Positions 44,899-54,823 of a DNA stretch of 64,000 nucleotides are shown in pieces. Location of the stretch: contig NZ_JAIQYY010000009.1 in the NCBI RefSeq assembly GCF_020181035.1, forward strand, positions 1 through 64,000. The letters are read 5' to 3'. The position numbers and the translations under genes were made by a program. Numbering within the stretch: the stretch's first letter is position 1; every line of letters begins with the position of its first letter. Source of the DNA: Streptomyces sp. CoH27 (GTDB lineage Bacteria; Actinomycetota; Actinomycetes; Streptomycetales; Streptomycetaceae). The notes below the pieces were generated by a model, which did not search any database, had not been told where the DNA came from, and saw nothing but the letters and a program-made list of their open reading frames with translations.

Positions 44899-46347
44899 TC
44901 ACCGCGCGGCGAGCCGGGCCTCGGCCGCCCGCCAGCGGGCCTCGTCGCCGCGCGGCGCGTACCGGGTCAGCGGCTGGGTCCGGGTGAGCAGCCGGCGCAT
45001 CGCGGCGAGATCCCCGGCCAGGCCGTGGGCGCGGGCCTGCACCAGGACATTGCCGAGGGCCGCCGCCTCCGTAGCCCCGGCCACCACGGGCAGCCCGCAG
45101 GCATCGGCCGTCAACTGGCACAGCAGCGCGTTGCGGGTCCCGCCGCCGACGATGTACACCACGTCCACCGGGTGGTCGGCCAGCCGCTGCGCGTCCGCGA
45201 CGGCCCGCCGGTGGGCGAGCGCGAGGGAGTCGAGGATGCACCGGGTGATCTCGCCGCGCGAGGAGGGCACCGGCTGTCCCGACGCCCGGCACGCCGCGGC
45301 GATCCGCTCCGGCATCCGGCCCGGCACGAGGAACGCCTCGTCCCCGGCGTCCACCACCGAGCGCAGCGCCGGCGCTGTGCCCGCCTCGCGCAGCAGCAGC
45401 CCCAAGTCGGGCTCGTCCCAGGCGCGTTGGCACTCCTGGAGCAGCCACAGCCCCATGATGTTGCGCAGATACCGGACGGTGCCGTCCAGGCCCAGCTCAT
45501 TGGTGAAGTTCGCGGCCCGGCTCTCCTCGCTGAGCACCGGAGCGGTCAGCTCCAGCCCTGCCAGGGACCAGGTGCCGGTGCAGATGTAGGCGAAACGCTC
45601 ACCGGCCGCCGGCACGGCCGCCACCGCGGAGGCCGTGTCGTGCGAGCCGACGGCCGTCACCGGAACCGGCCCGGTCAGCCCCGTCTCCTCCAGCACCTCC
45701 GGCCGCAGCACCCCCGCCGGATCCCCCGGCTGCCGCAGCGGCGCGAACAGCCCGAGGTCGATGCCCAGCCGCTCGGCGACGCCGTACGACCACGTCCGGG
45801 TCCGGGGATCGATCAGCTGCGTGGTGGAGGCGTTGGTCAGCTCCGTGCCCTGCTCACCGGTCAGCCAGTACGTCAGCAGATCGGGGATGAGCAACAGCCG
45901 CTGGGCGTAGGACAGTTGCTTCGACGCCCGGGCGGCGGTGAGCTGGTAGAGGGTGTTGAACGGCGCGTACTGGATGCCGGTCGCGGCGTACAGCTCCTCG
46001 GCCGGCACGGTGGCCCACACCTTCTCGGCGACTCCCTCGGTACGGGCGTCGCGATAGTGCACCGGGTTGCCCAGCAGAGCCCCGTCGGCATCCAGCAGAC
46101 CGTAGTCGACGGCCCAGCTGTCGATGCCGACGGAAGCCACCTGCCCGGCCGCCCGCAGCCCGTCCAGGACACCGCCGTACAGCGCGAGCACGTCCCAGCG
46201 CAGCCCCTCCGGGACGCGCACCGGCCGGTTCGGGAACCGGTGCGCCTCGCTCAGCTCCACCGAGTCCGGGCCCACGGAGCCGACCATCACCCGCCCGCTG
46301 GAGGCGCCGAGATCGACGGCGGCGTACGGCTTCACACCCGCGCTCAT
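44899..46347 (-). CDS. rhaB: L-rhamnulokinase
   Basis: A 482-residue FGGY-family kinase that phosphorylates L-rhamnulose to rhamnulose-1-phosphate. The N-terminal phosphate loop VDLGASSGRVMVG and GIDSWAVDYGLLD are typical, and the second ATP motif VVYIVGGGTRNALLCQLTAD is near residue 390. The ATG overlaps the rhaEW stop, so translation is coupled. It is followed by lutA. Confidence 0.92.
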   Translation of the reverse strand: MSAGVKPYAAVDLGASSGRVMVGSVGPDSVELSEAHRFPNRPVRVPEGLRWDVLALYGGVLDGLRAAGQVASVGIDSWAVDYGLLDADGALLGNPVHYRDARTEGVAEKVWATVPAEELYAATGIQYAPFNTLYQLTAARASKQLSYAQRLLLIPDLLTYWLTGEQGTELTNASTTQLIDPRTRTWSYGVAERLGIDLGLFAPLRQPGDPAGVLRPEVLEETGLTGPVPVTAVGSHDTASAVAAVPAAGERFAYICTGTWSLAGLELTAPVLSEESRAANFTNELGLDGTVRYLRNIMGLWLLQECQRAWDEPDLGLLLREAGTAPALRSVVDAGDEAFLVPGRMPERIAAACRASGQPVPSSRGEITRCILDSLALAHRRAVADAQRLADHPVDVVYIVGGGTRNALLCQLTADACGLPVVAGATEAAALGNVLVQARAHGLAGDLAAMRRLLTRTQPLTRYAPRGDEARWRAAEARLAAR

Positions 46348-48383
46348 CGCAGGAAAGCGGCCGCCACACCCGCGTCGACCGGGATGTGCAGCCCGGTGGT
46401 GTGCGTGAGGTCTCCGCCCGTGAGCGCGAACACCGCGCCCGCGACATGCTCGGGCAGGACCTCCCGCTTGAGGATGGTCCGCTGCGCGTAGAACTCGCCC
46501 AGTTTCTCCTCCGGCACCCCGTACACCGCGGCCCGCTGCGCACCCCAGCCGCCGGCGAAGATCCCGGACCCGCGCACCACCCCGTCGGGGTTGACCCCGT
46601 TGACCCGGATCCCGTGCTCGCCCAGCTCGGCTGCCAGCAACCGCACTTGATGCGCCTGATCGGCCTTGGTGGCGGAGTAGGCGATGTTGTTGGGCCCGGC
46701 GAACACGGCGTTCTTGGACGCGATGTAGACGATGTCCCCACCCAGCTCCTGCGCGATCATCACCCGCGCCGCCTCGCGCGACACGAGGAAGGACCCGCGG
46801 GCCATGATGTCGTGCTGGAGGTCCCAGTCCTGCGCGGACGTCTCCAGCAGCGGCCTGGAGATGGAGATTCCGGCGTTGTTCACGACGAGGTCGACCCCGC
46901 CGAACGCGAGCACGGCCGCCCGGAACGCGGCGGCGATCTGCTCCTCGTCGGTGACGTCCACGGTGACGGCGACGGCCTTGTCGGCCCCGCCCAGTTCCTG
47001 CGCGACGGCCGCCGCGGTCTCCCCGTTCAGATCGGCGACGACGACACACGCCCCCTCGTCGACGAGCCGCTGCGCGATCGCCTTGCCGATCCCGCTGCCG
47101 GCGCCGGTGACGAGCGCGACGCGGGTCGCCAGCGGCTTCGGCTTCGGCATCCGCTGAAGCTTGGCCTCCTCCAGCGCCCAGTACTCGATCCGGAACTTCT
47201 CCGACTCCTCTATGGGCGCGTACGTCGAAACGGCCTCGGCGCCTCGCATCACATTGATGGCGTTGACGTAGAACTCGCCGGCCACGCGGGCGGTCTGCTT
47301 GTCCTTGCCGAAGGAGAACATGCCCACGCCGGGGATCAGCACGATCGCCGGATCGGCACCGCGCATGGCGGGGGAGCCGGCGGTGGCGTGCCGCTGGTAG
47401 TAGGCGGCGTACTCCTCCCGGTACGCGGCGTGCAGCTCCTTCAGCCGGGCGACGGCGTCGTCGAGGGGAGCGGTCGCCGGCAGGTCGAGCACCAGCGGCC
47501 GTACCTTCGTCCGCAGGAAGTGATCGGGACAGGAGGTGCCGAGCGCGGCGAGCCGGGGGTGCTCGGCGCGGGCGAGGAAGTCGAGGACGACATCGGAGTC
47601 GTCGAAGTGACCGACCTGCGGCCGGTCCTGGGAGGCGAGGGCCCGCACATACGGCGCGAGTGCCGCCGCCCGCTCCCTCCGCTCGCTGTCGGCCAGCGCC
47701 TCGTACCCCGCCACGACGGGCCCGAAGGGCTCCGCCCTGCCACGCTCGGCGAGGAACGCCTCGGCCGTGCGGATGATGTGCAGCGAGTTGCGCTCGCACT
47801 CCTCGGAGCTGTCGCCCCAGGCAGTGATCCCGTGCCCGCCGAGCACACACCCGATGGCCTGGGGATGCTCCCTCTTGATCGCGGCGATGTCGAGCCCCAG
47901 CTGGAACCCGGGCCGCCGCCACGGCACCCAGACCACGCTGTCCCCGAAACACTCGGCGGTCAGCTTCTCCCCGTCGGCCGCACAGGCGAGCGCGATACCG
48001 GAGTCCGGATGCAGATGATCGACGTGCGGGGCGTCCACCAGCCCGTGCATGGCGGTGTCGATGGACGGCGCCGCCCCGCCCTTGCCGTGCAGACAGTAGT
48101 CGAACGCGGCGACCATCTCGTCCTCACGCTCGACCCCCGGATACACCTCGACGAGCGCCCGCAACCGGTCCACCCGCAACACCGCGAGCCCTGCTTCGGT
48201 GAGGGTGCCGAGATCACCGCCCGATCCCTTGACCCACATCAGCTCGACGTCACCACCGGTCACCGGATCGGTTTCGACGCCTTTCGCGGAGGCGTTGCCG
48301 CCGGCGTAATTGGTGTTACGGGGATCGGAGCCGAGCCGATGGGAGCGGGCGAGGAGGGCGGCGGCTTCGGGGTTGGTGGTCAT
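46344..48383 (-). CDS. rhaEW: Bifunctional rhamnulose-1-phosphate aldolase / lactaldehyde dehydrogenase-type SDR
   Basis: A 679-residue fusion. The N-terminal half (about residues 1-400) is a class II aldolase, with GGNASAKG and a metal-binding HVDHLHPDSGIA. The C-terminal half (about 418-679) is a short-chain dehydrogenase, with VTGAGSGIGKAIAQR, VNNAGIS and YSATK. Such RhaEW fusions split rhamnulose-1-phosphate to DHAP and L-lactaldehyde and then oxidise the lactaldehyde to L-lactate. The ATG at 48383 has GGA upstream. The overlap with rhaB indicates one operon. Confidence 0.9.
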   Translation of the reverse strand: MTTNPEAAALLARSHRLGSDPRNTNYAGGNASAKGVETDPVTGGDVELMWVKGSGGDLGTLTEAGLAVLRVDRLRALVEVYPGVEREDEMVAAFDYCLHGKGGAAPSIDTAMHGLVDAPHVDHLHPDSGIALACAADGEKLTAECFGDSVVWVPWRRPGFQLGLDIAAIKREHPQAIGCVLGGHGITAWGDSSEECERNSLHIIRTAEAFLAERGRAEPFGPVVAGYEALADSERRERAAALAPYVRALASQDRPQVGHFDDSDVVLDFLARAEHPRLAALGTSCPDHFLRTKVRPLVLDLPATAPLDDAVARLKELHAAYREEYAAYYQRHATAGSPAMRGADPAIVLIPGVGMFSFGKDKQTARVAGEFYVNAINVMRGAEAVSTYAPIEESEKFRIEYWALEEAKLQRMPKPKPLATRVALVTGAGSGIGKAIAQRLVDEGACVVVADLNGETAAAVAQELGGADKAVAVTVDVTDEEQIAAAFRAAVLAFGGVDLVVNNAGISISRPLLETSAQDWDLQHDIMARGSFLVSREAARVMIAQELGGDIVYIASKNAVFAGPNNIAYSATKADQAHQVRLLAAELGEHGIRVNGVNPDGVVRGSGIFAGGWGAQRAAVYGVPEEKLGEFYAQRTILKREVLPEHVAGAVFALTGGDLTHTTGLHIPVDAGVAAAFLR

Positions 48384-48422
48384 GCGAAATTCCAGTCCTT
48401 TTGAAGAAGAGGGAGGTGAATC

Positions 48423-48502
48423 AGGGGCGCGGGGCTGTATCGATGTGCGGCTCCGCCGCGTGGGCGCGATCAACCACAACGCATCCCGCACCCCGCAACG
48501 GC
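48423..48502 (+). repeat. Dispersed intergenic repeat, copy A
   Basis: This stretch between rhaI and rhaEW reads AGGGGCGCGGGGCTGTATCG and then a GTGCGGCTCCGCCGCGTGGG-like core ending in a CCCGCA-rich tail. Related copies lie at 59095-59176 and, inverted, at 62825-62906. The unit is familiar from Streptomyces intergenic regions. It fills most of the 137-bp gap and could attenuate transcription from rhaI into rhaEW. Confidence 0.7.
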
Positions 48503-48520
48503 GCTTACGTAGCAGACGCT

Positions 48521-49687
48521 TCACGCCCCCCAGCCGGCCTGCTGCCCCCCGACTCGCTCGGCGACAATCCTCTCGGCCCACCCGGACCGGGCATACGCGG
48601 CGAGCGGATCCGGGTCCAGCCCCATCTCCTCGCGCACGTCACGCAGCAACGGCCGCACATCCGTGTTGTACGCGTCCATCAGCACGGCATTGGCGCCCAG
48701 CACATCCCCCGCGGCCTGGGCCTCGGCCAACGCCGCCCGGTCGACGAGCAGTGCCTTCGCCGTGGCCTCCTGCACGTTCATGACCGACCGGATGATCGCC
48801 GGAATCTTTGCCTCGACGTTGTGACACTGATCGAGCATGAACGCGACCCCGGCCCCGGCCGAGAGCCCGCCCCCGCGCACCACCTCGTACATGATCCGGA
48901 ACAGCTGGAACGGGTCGGCGGCCCCCACCATGAGGTCGTCGTCGGCGTAGAACCGCGAGTTGAAGTCGAACCCCCCGAGCTTCCCCTCCCGCAGCAGCGT
49001 GGCGACGATGAACTCGATGTTGGTCCCCGGCGCGTGATGACCGGTGTCGACCACGACCTGTGCCTTCGGCCCCAGCTTCACGCAATGCGCGTACGCAGTC
49101 CCCCAGTCCGGCACGTCGGTGGTGTAGAAGGCCGGCTCGAAGAACTTGTACTCCAGCAGCATCCGCTGCCCCTCGCCCAGCCGCTCGTACACCTCGGCCA
49201 GCCCCTCGGCCAGCCGGTCCTGCCGGGCCCGGATGTCGTCCTGGCCGGGATAGTTCGTCCCGTCGGCGAACCACAGCTTGAGATCGGCGGAGCCGGTCGC
49301 GTCCATGATGCCGACGCACTCCAGCAGATGATCGACGGCCTTCCTGCGCACCGCCGCGTCGGGATGACAGATGCTGCCGAGCTTGTAGGCGTCGTCCTGG
49401 AAGGTGTTGGAGTTGATCGCGCCCAGCCTCAGTCCGCGCTCCTCGGCGTACTTGGCCAGCGCCGCATAGTCCTCGACCTTGTCCCACGGGATGTGCAGGG
49501 CGACGGTCGGGGCCACGCCGGTGAACTCGTGCACCTTGGCCGCGTCCTGGAGTTTCTCCCAGGGATCGCGGGGCACGCCGGCCTGGGCGAACACCTTGAA
49601 ACGGGTCCCCGAGTTTCCGTACGCCCACGACGGCGTCTCGACGGCCTGGGTCTTGAGCGCGGCCTTCACCGCGGCGAGGTCGGTCAC
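48521..49687 (-). CDS. rhaI: L-rhamnose isomerase
   Basis: A 388-residue TIM-barrel isomerase that converts L-rhamnose to L-rhamnulose (Rhizobium RhaI type rather than E. coli RhaA). Motifs include [33 protein letters not shown] and [15 protein letters not shown], where acidic and His residues bind the metals. The GTG at 49687 has GGAG 7 nt upstream. It is the first gene leftward from the divergent rha promoter region. Confidence 0.9.
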   Translation of the reverse strand: MTDLAAVKAALKTQAVETPSWAYGNSGTRFKVFAQAGVPRDPWEKLQDAAKVHEFTGVAPTVALHIPWDKVEDYAALAKYAEERGLRLGAINSNTFQDDAYKLGSICHPDAAVRRKAVDHLLECVGIMDATGSADLKLWFADGTNYPGQDDIRARQDRLAEGLAEVYERLGEGQRMLLEYKFFEPAFYTTDVPDWGTAYAHCVKLGPKAQVVVDTGHHAPGTNIEFIVATLLREGKLGGFDFNSRFYADDDLMVGAADPFQLFRIMYEVVRGGGLSAGAGVAFMLDQCHNVEAKIPAIIRSVMNVQEATAKALLVDRAALAEAQAAGDVLGANAVLMDAYNTDVRPLLRDVREEMGLDPDPLAAYARSGWAERIVAERVGGQQAGWGA

Positions 49688-49729
49688 TGCAGGGCTCCTG
49701 GGTGAGGTCGGTCGGAACGGCAACGCATG

Positions 49730-49741
49730 TGAAACGATTCA
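49730..49741. promoter_or_regulatory. Candidate LacI-type operator 1 (rhaI side)
   Basis: TGAAACGATTCA is a near-palindrome that fits the generic LacI-family operator TGAAACG(T)TTCA. It lies 43 bp upstream of the rhaI start, where binding would block leftward transcription. Likely target of the LacI protein encoded at 56653. Confidence 0.55.
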
Positions 49742-49824
49742 GAACCGCAAGCTAGGGGCCCCTCCGAGGGGTGTCAAGCGTTCCGGCCAACCCACTTTTC
49801 CGTGACCACGCCGTGACGTTGGTC

Positions 49825-49843
49825 TATCGAAATTTTTTCGATA
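49825..49843. promoter_or_regulatory. Candidate palindromic operator 2, AT-rich
   Basis: TATCGAAA-TTT-TTTCGATA has perfect 8-bp arms around a 3-nt spacer. It is unusually AT-rich for this genome and central in the rhaI-rhaT region. It resembles LacI-type sites with a TCGAAA core. It may be a second regulator site or overlap the promoter. Confidence 0.5.
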
Positions 49844-49895
49844 CGGACCCATTGACGTGACATGGCTGTGGTGCCTACGGTCCCGGCAATCCAGT

Positions 49896-49907
49896 TGAAA
49901 CCTTTCA
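49896..49907. promoter_or_regulatory. Candidate LacI-type operator 3 (rhaT side)
   Basis: TGAAACCTTTCA matches the LacI pattern (TGAAA..TTTCA) 54 bp upstream of the transporter gene start. Together with operator 1 it brackets the divergent promoters, as expected for one repressor controlling both directions. Confidence 0.55.
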
Positions 49908-49961
49908 CGACGCCGATGGGGGCCTTGCGGCCGATCTGCCGGTGTCGTCGAGGAGCCTCAC

Positions 49962-51476
49962 ATGACCCACCCGCCCGACACGGGACCGGCGCCGGTGCTG
50001 GCGCTGAAGGGCGTCTCCAAGTCCTTCGGTGCCGTACGCGCCCTCAGGGACGTCTCCCTGGAGCTGCTGCCCGGCGAGGTGCACGCCCTTGCCGGAGAGA
50101 ACGGCGCGGGCAAGTCGACGCTGATCAAGACCCTCGCCGGAGTGCACCGGCCGGACACCGGCCAGGTGCTGCTCGACGGCGAGCCCGTCGTCTTCCACGG
50201 CCCCGGCGACGCCCGCGACGCCGGGATCGCCGTCATCTACCAGGAGCCCACGCTCTTTCCCGACCTGTCGATCGCCGAGAACATCTTCATGGGCCGCCAG
50301 CCCCGCAGGGCCCTCGGCCGGATCGATCACAAGGCCACCCGCGCGGCCACCGCCGCCCTGATGAAACGGCTCGGCGTCGATCTCGACCCCGACCGCCCCG
50401 CCCGGGGACTGTCCATCGCCGACCAGCAGATCGTGGAGATCGCCAAGGCGCTCTCCTTCGACGCCCGGGTCCTGATCATGGACGAGCCGACCGCCGCCCT
50501 GACCGGCAGCGAGGTCGCCCGCCTCTTCGGTGTCGTCCGCACCCTGAGTGAACAGGGCGCCGCCGTCCTGTTCATCTCGCACCGCCTGGAGGAGATCTTC
50601 CGGATCTGCGACCGGGTCACCACCCTGCGGGACGGCGCCTGGATCGCCGGCGAGTCCCTCGACGGCATGACCGAGGACGACCTGGTCCGCCGGATGGTCG
50701 GCCGCGACCTGGACGAGCTGTACCCGAAGCAGGACGTCACTCCTGGCGAGCCCGCGCTCACCGTGCGCCGGCTGACCCGCGAAGGCGTCTTCACCGATGT
50801 CTCCTTCGAGGTGCGGCGCGGCGAGATCGTCGGTCTCGCCGGACTCGTCGGCGCCGGCCGCACCGAGGTGGCCCGCGCGGTGTTCGGGGTCGACCGGTGG
50901 GACGCGGGCGAGGTCGAGGTCGACGGACGCCGGCTCACCAACGGCGCTCCGTCCACGGCGATGGCCGCCGGACTCGCCCTCGTCCCCGAGGACCGGCGCG
51001 CCCAGGGCCTGGTGATGGACATGTCCATCGAGCGGAACATCGGCCTGACCGGGCTGCGGTCGACCGTGAAGGCCGGCCTGATGGACCGGGGCGCCGAACG
51101 CAGCAGCTCGCTGGACTGGGCGGTGAAGCTCCAGGTGAAGTACGCCCGGATCGCGGACGCCGTCTCCACGCTCTCCGGCGGCAACCAGCAGAAGGTCGTC
51201 CTCGCCAAGTGGCTCGCCACCGGCCCGAAGGTGCTCATCGTCGACGAGCCGACGCGCGGGATCGACGTCGGTACGAAGGCCGAGGTGCACCGGCTGCTGT
51301 CCCAGCTCGCCGCCGACGGGGTGGCGGTGCTGATGATCTCCTCCGACCTGCCCGAGATCCTCGGCATGGCCGACCGCGTGCTGGTGATGCACGAAGGCCG
51401 GCTCACCGCCGAGATCCCCCGCTCCGAAGCCACCGAGGAAACCGTGATGGCCGCAGCCACCGGGAGGGCCGCGTGA
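49962..51476 (+). CDS. rhaT: Rhamnose ABC importer ATP-binding protein (two ATPase domains)
   Basis: A 504-residue sugar-type ATPase with tandem domains. The first has Walker [17 protein letters not shown], signature-region [16 protein letters not shown] and Walker [11 protein letters not shown]. The second has a degenerate loop [16 protein letters not shown], signature [16 protein letters not shown] and [11 protein letters not shown]. This is the RbsA/AraG/RhaT pattern. GAGGAG precedes the ATG. It starts the rightward transport operon. Confidence 0.9.
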   Translation: MTHPPDTGPAPVLALKGVSKSFGAVRALRDVSLELLPGEVHALAGENGAGKSTLIKTLAGVHRPDTGQVLLDGEPVVFHGPGDARDAGIAVIYQEPTLFPDLSIAENIFMGRQPRRALGRIDHKATRAATAALMKRLGVDLDPDRPARGLSIADQQIVEIAKALSFDARVLIMDEPTAALTGSEVARLFGVVRTLSEQGAAVLFISHRLEEIFRICDRVTTLRDGAWIAGESLDGMTEDDLVRRMVGRDLDELYPKQDVTPGEPALTVRRLTREGVFTDVSFEVRRGEIVGLAGLVGAGRTEVARAVFGVDRWDAGEVEVDGRRLTNGAPSTAMAAGLALVPEDRRAQGLVMDMSIERNIGLTGLRSTVKAGLMDRGAERSSSLDWAVKLQVKYARIADAVSTLSGGNQQKVVLAKWLATGPKVLIVDEPTRGIDVGTKAEVHRLLSQLAADGVAVLMISSDLPEILGMADRVLVMHEGRLTAEIPRSEATEETVMAAATGRAA

Positions 51477-51601
51477 GCGACGCACGTAGGGAAACAGCCT
51501 GCGCGCAGCGCAGTCGCCTGAGGGCGGTGGCGGGAGACGGGCGGAACGCCGGGCCGCAGACAACGACGATGGCCGCACCTCTGCGCCGCGCGGGCGGAGA
51601 C

Positions 51602-51632
51602 GGGGGTGCCCCCGGCCGAAGGCTGGGGGAGA
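51602..51632. repeat. Dispersed GC-rich palindromic repeat, copy 2
   Basis: GGGGGTGCCCCCGGCCGAAG and GCTGGGGGAGA closely match the repeat at the island junction (1713-1745). It lies in the 172-bp gap between rhaT and rhaP, just ahead of the rhaP ribosome site. It may form a hairpin that affects relative expression. Confidence 0.65.
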
Positions 51633-51648
51633 ACGGAAGGAGAGGCGC

Positions 51649-52719
51649 ATGACGGCCACCACACCGGAGCAGACCCCCCTCTCCGAGGCGCCCCGCTCCA
51701 GCGGGACCCGGCTGGTCGACCGTGTCTTCAAGATGCGTGAGCTCGCCATCCTCGTCGTCTTCCTGGTGATGATCGCGGTCACCCAGGCGGGCAACAGCGA
51801 GTTCCTGTCCGAGCAGGGCATCAAGGACCTGCTGCTGAACGCCACGATCCTGGTGCTGGTCGCCACCGGCCAGTCCCTCGTCGTCATCACCCGCAACGTC
51901 GATCTGTCCGTCGGCTCCACGCTCGGCATCAGCGCCTTCGCCGCCGGCACCTGTCTGCACGGCGGCGGGAACCCCGTCGTCGCGGTCCTCCTCGCCGTAC
52001 TGCTCGGCATCGGCTTCGGGCTGCTCAACGGGCTGCTGGTCAGCCTCGGGCAGGTGCCCGCGCTGGTCGTCACGCTCGGCACCCTCTACATCATCCGGGG
52101 CGTCGACTCCATCTGGGTCGGCTCCCGGCAGATCACTGCGGCCGACCTGCCGGGCGGCTTCGTCGACTTCGGCTCCGGCGGAGTCTCCGCGATCCCCTGG
52201 CTCGCCATGATCGCGCTCGTCGTCCTCGTCGCCACCGCCTATTACCTCAAACACTTCGGCAGCGGACGGGAGTTGTACGCCCTCGGTTCCAACCCCGAGG
52301 CCGCCCGGCTGGCCGGTATCCCCGTGCGCAGGCGGATCCTGGCCGCCTACACCTTCTGCGGCGCGCTCGCCGGACTCGCCGGGGCGATGTACCTGGCCCG
52401 GTTCGGCAACGTCGACTCCGGTACCGGAAACGGCTACGAACTCACCGTCGTCAGCGCGGTCGTGGTCGGCGGTGTCGTCTTCACCGGCGGCTCGGGCAGC
52501 GTCTACGGCGCAGCCCTCGGCGCCCTGCTGCTCACCTCCGTCAACAGCGTGCTGCCCGCGCTCGGCGTCAGCTCGGTGTGGGTGCTCGCCATCAACGGCG
52601 TCCTGCTGCTCCTCGCGATCGCCGTCGACCGGATCGTCGCGCTGCGGGTGGCCGCCGCCCTGAAGAAGAAGTCGGACCGGCACAAGGCCGCTCTGCCGAA
52701 GGAGAACGCCGGTGTCTGA
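51649..52719 (+). CDS. rhaP: Rhamnose ABC importer permease 1
   Basis: A 356-residue inner-membrane permease of the RbsC type, with about 9-10 spans. ITRNVDLSVGSTLGISAF and GGVVFTGGSGSVYGAALGALL are family motifs. AAGGAGAGGCGC precedes the ATG. It overlaps rhaQ by 8 bp. Confidence 0.88.
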   Translation: MTATTPEQTPLSEAPRSSGTRLVDRVFKMRELAILVVFLVMIAVTQAGNSEFLSEQGIKDLLLNATILVLVATGQSLVVITRNVDLSVGSTLGISAFAAGTCLHGGGNPVVAVLLAVLLGIGFGLLNGLLVSLGQVPALVVTLGTLYIIRGVDSIWVGSRQITAADLPGGFVDFGSGGVSAIPWLAMIALVVLVATAYYLKHFGSGRELYALGSNPEAARLAGIPVRRRILAAYTFCGALAGLAGAMYLARFGNVDSGTGNGYELTVVSAVVVGGVVFTGGSGSVYGAALGALLLTSVNSVLPALGVSSVWVLAINGVLLLLAIAVDRIVALRVAAALKKKSDRHKAALPKENAGV

Positions 52720-53713
52720 GTCACTGACCCGCGCCGTCCGCTGGGACACGGTCGTCGGCGCACTCCTGATCGTCCTGTTGCTGCTGTCGTTCGGATTCGT
52801 GGACGGCTTCGGCAACTCCCTCAACCTGTCCTTCCTGATCGGCAACACCCTGCCGATCGCGCTGGTCGCCCTGCCGATGACCCTGCTGGTCGTCTCCGGC
52901 GAGATCGACCTGTCGGTGGCGTCCACGGCCGGGCTGTCCGGCGCGGTGATGGGCAAGCTCTGGAACCAGGGCATGACCATCGAGACGATCATCCCGCTGT
53001 GCCTGCTGCTGGGCGTGGTGTGCGGGCTGGTCAACGGGCTGCTCGTCACCCGGCTCGGGCTGCCCTCCCTCGCCGTCACCATCGGTACCCTCGCCGCCTA
53101 CCGGGGCATCGCACAGATCGTGCTCGGCTCCGACGCGGTCACCGACTTCCCCTCCCCGTACCTGAACTTCGCCTCCGGCCGGCTCGGGAACACCTTCCTG
53201 CCCCAGGCGTTCCTGCCCTTCGTGGTGCTGCTCGCCATCGCCGTGGTCGTCCTGCACGCCACCCCGTTCGGGCGGTCGCTCTTCGCGGTCGGGGCGAGCG
53301 AGGAGGCCGCGCGGTTCGCCGGTATCCGGGTCAAGCGGACCAAGCTGGTGCTGTTCGTGGCCACCGGCTTCATGTCGGCGCTCACCGGCGTGTTCTGGGC
53401 GCTGCACTACGCCAGTGCCCGGTACGACAACGCGACCGGGCTCGAACTCTCCGTCGTGGCCGCCGTGCTGCTGGGCGGCATCGACTTCGACGGCGGCAGG
53501 GGCACGCTCGGCGGGGCCGTCGCCGGGGTGTTCCTGCTCGGGGCGCTGCAGAACGTGATGAGCCTGCTGAACGTCTCCGCGCAGTCGCAGATCGTCGTCA
53601 CCGGTGTGCTGCTCGTCGTCTCCGTGCTCGGCCCCCGGGTCGCGCGCCAGATCTCCGTCGCGAGGGCGGGCCGTAGAGCGGCCTCGAATCCGACACCCGT
53701 ACCCTCCTCGTAA
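52712..53713 (+). CDS. rhaQ: Rhamnose ABC importer permease 2
   Basis: A 333-residue RbsC-type permease with about 9 spans. VVSGEIDLSVASTAGLSGAV and LLGGIDFDGGRGTLGGAVAGV mark the family. GTG start within the end of rhaP, so translation is coupled. It is 13 bp ahead of the binding-protein gene. Confidence 0.88.
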   Translation: MSESLTRAVRWDTVVGALLIVLLLLSFGFVDGFGNSLNLSFLIGNTLPIALVALPMTLLVVSGEIDLSVASTAGLSGAVMGKLWNQGMTIETIIPLCLLLGVVCGLVNGLLVTRLGLPSLAVTIGTLAAYRGIAQIVLGSDAVTDFPSPYLNFASGRLGNTFLPQAFLPFVVLLAIAVVVLHATPFGRSLFAVGASEEAARFAGIRVKRTKLVLFVATGFMSALTGVFWALHYASARYDNATGLELSVVAAVLLGGIDFDGGRGTLGGAVAGVFLLGALQNVMSLLNVSAQSQIVVTGVLLVVSVLGPRVARQISVARAGRRAASNPTPVPSS

Positions 53714-53726
53714 AGGACCCCCTCCC

Positions 53727-54806
53727 ATGCGCAAGCCGTCCCTCCGCCGCACCTGCGCCGCCCTCGCCGCGGGTACCTCCCTCGCCCTCGCCCTGACCGC
53801 CTGCGGCGGCACCACCAAGAACGACGTCAAGAACGACAACAACGCGGCTGCCTCCGCCGGCAAGGCCGACCCGAACGCCGCCACCAAGAAGGGGCTCACG
53901 GTCGGATTCCTGCCCAAGCAGGTGAACAACCCGTACTTCACCACCGCCGACAAGGGCGGCGAGAAGGCGCTCACCGAACTCGGCTCGAAGTACAAGGAGG
54001 TCGGTCCCTCCAGCGCCACCGACACCGCCGGGCAGGTCAGTTACGTCAACACGCTCACCCAGCAGCAGGTGAACGGGATCGCCGTGTCCGCGCAGGACCC
54101 GGGAGCGCTGTGCACCGCGCTCAAGCAGGCCATGAGCAACGGCATCAAGGTCGTCACCTACGACTCCGACACCAGCCCCGGCTGCCGCAACGCCTTCGTC
54201 TCGCAGGCGTCCGCCGAGGACCTGGGCCGTACCGAGGTGCAGTTGCTCGCGCAGCAGATCGGGTACAAGGGCGAGATCGCGATCCTGTCGGCCGCGCAGA
54301 CCGCGACCAACCAGAACACCTGGATCGGCTACATGAAGGAAGAGCTGAAGGACCCCAAGTACAAGAACGTCAAGCTCGTCAAGATCGCGTACGGCAACGA
54401 CGACGCCCAGCAGTCCTTCCAGCAGACCCAGGGCCTGCTCCAGGAGTACCCGGACCTGAAGGGGATCATCTCCCCGACCACCGTCGGCATCAAGGCGGCG
54501 GCACAGTACCTGTCCGGCTCCAAGTACAAGGGCAAGGTCAGGCTGACCGGTCTCGGCACGCCGAACGACATGCGCACCTACGTCAAGAACGGCACCGTCG
54601 ACGCCTTCGAGCTGTGGGACCCGGCCAAGCTGGGCGACCTGGCCGCGCGGACCGCCGTCGCCCTCGCCTCGGGGCAGATCTCCGGCAAGGAGGGCGAGAC
54701 CTTCCAGGCCGGCGGGGCGTCGTACACCATCGGCAAGGACGGTGTGATCTCCCTGGGCAAGCCGACCGTGTTCGACGCTAAGAACATCGACCAGTTCAAC
54801 TTCTAG
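53727..54806 (+). CDS. rhaS: Rhamnose ABC importer substrate-binding lipoprotein
   Basis: A 359-residue periplasmic-binding-protein type 1 lipoprotein. The signal peptide ends at a lipobox LTAC (Cys near residue 29), then an Asn/Lys/Asp-rich linker, then GFLPKQVNNPYFTTADKGGE at the binding fold. VVTYDSDTSPGCRNAFV matches RhaS-type proteins. AAAGGA precedes the ATG. Sugar specificity is taken from the rha neighbours. Confidence 0.88.
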   Translation: MRKPSLRRTCAALAAGTSLALALTACGGTTKNDVKNDNNAAASAGKADPNAATKKGLTVGFLPKQVNNPYFTTADKGGEKALTELGSKYKEVGPSSATDTAGQVSYVNTLTQQQVNGIAVSAQDPGALCTALKQAMSNGIKVVTYDSDTSPGCRNAFVSQASAEDLGRTEVQLLAQQIGYKGEIAILSAAQTATNQNTWIGYMKEELKDPKYKNVKLVKIAYGNDDAQQSFQQTQGLLQEYPDLKGIISPTTVGIKAAAQYLSGSKYKGKVRLTGLGTPNDMRTYVKNGTVDAFELWDPAKLGDLAARTAVALASGQISGKEGETFQAGGASYTIGKDGVISLGKPTVFDAKNIDQFNF

Positions 54807-54823
54807 GAATGCGGGGGGTGTTG

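Noticed and set aside
44899..47952. A 1017-residue fusion of dehydrogenase and kinase
   Set aside because: The N-terminal two-thirds is out of frame with rhaEW; the kinase begins at 46347.
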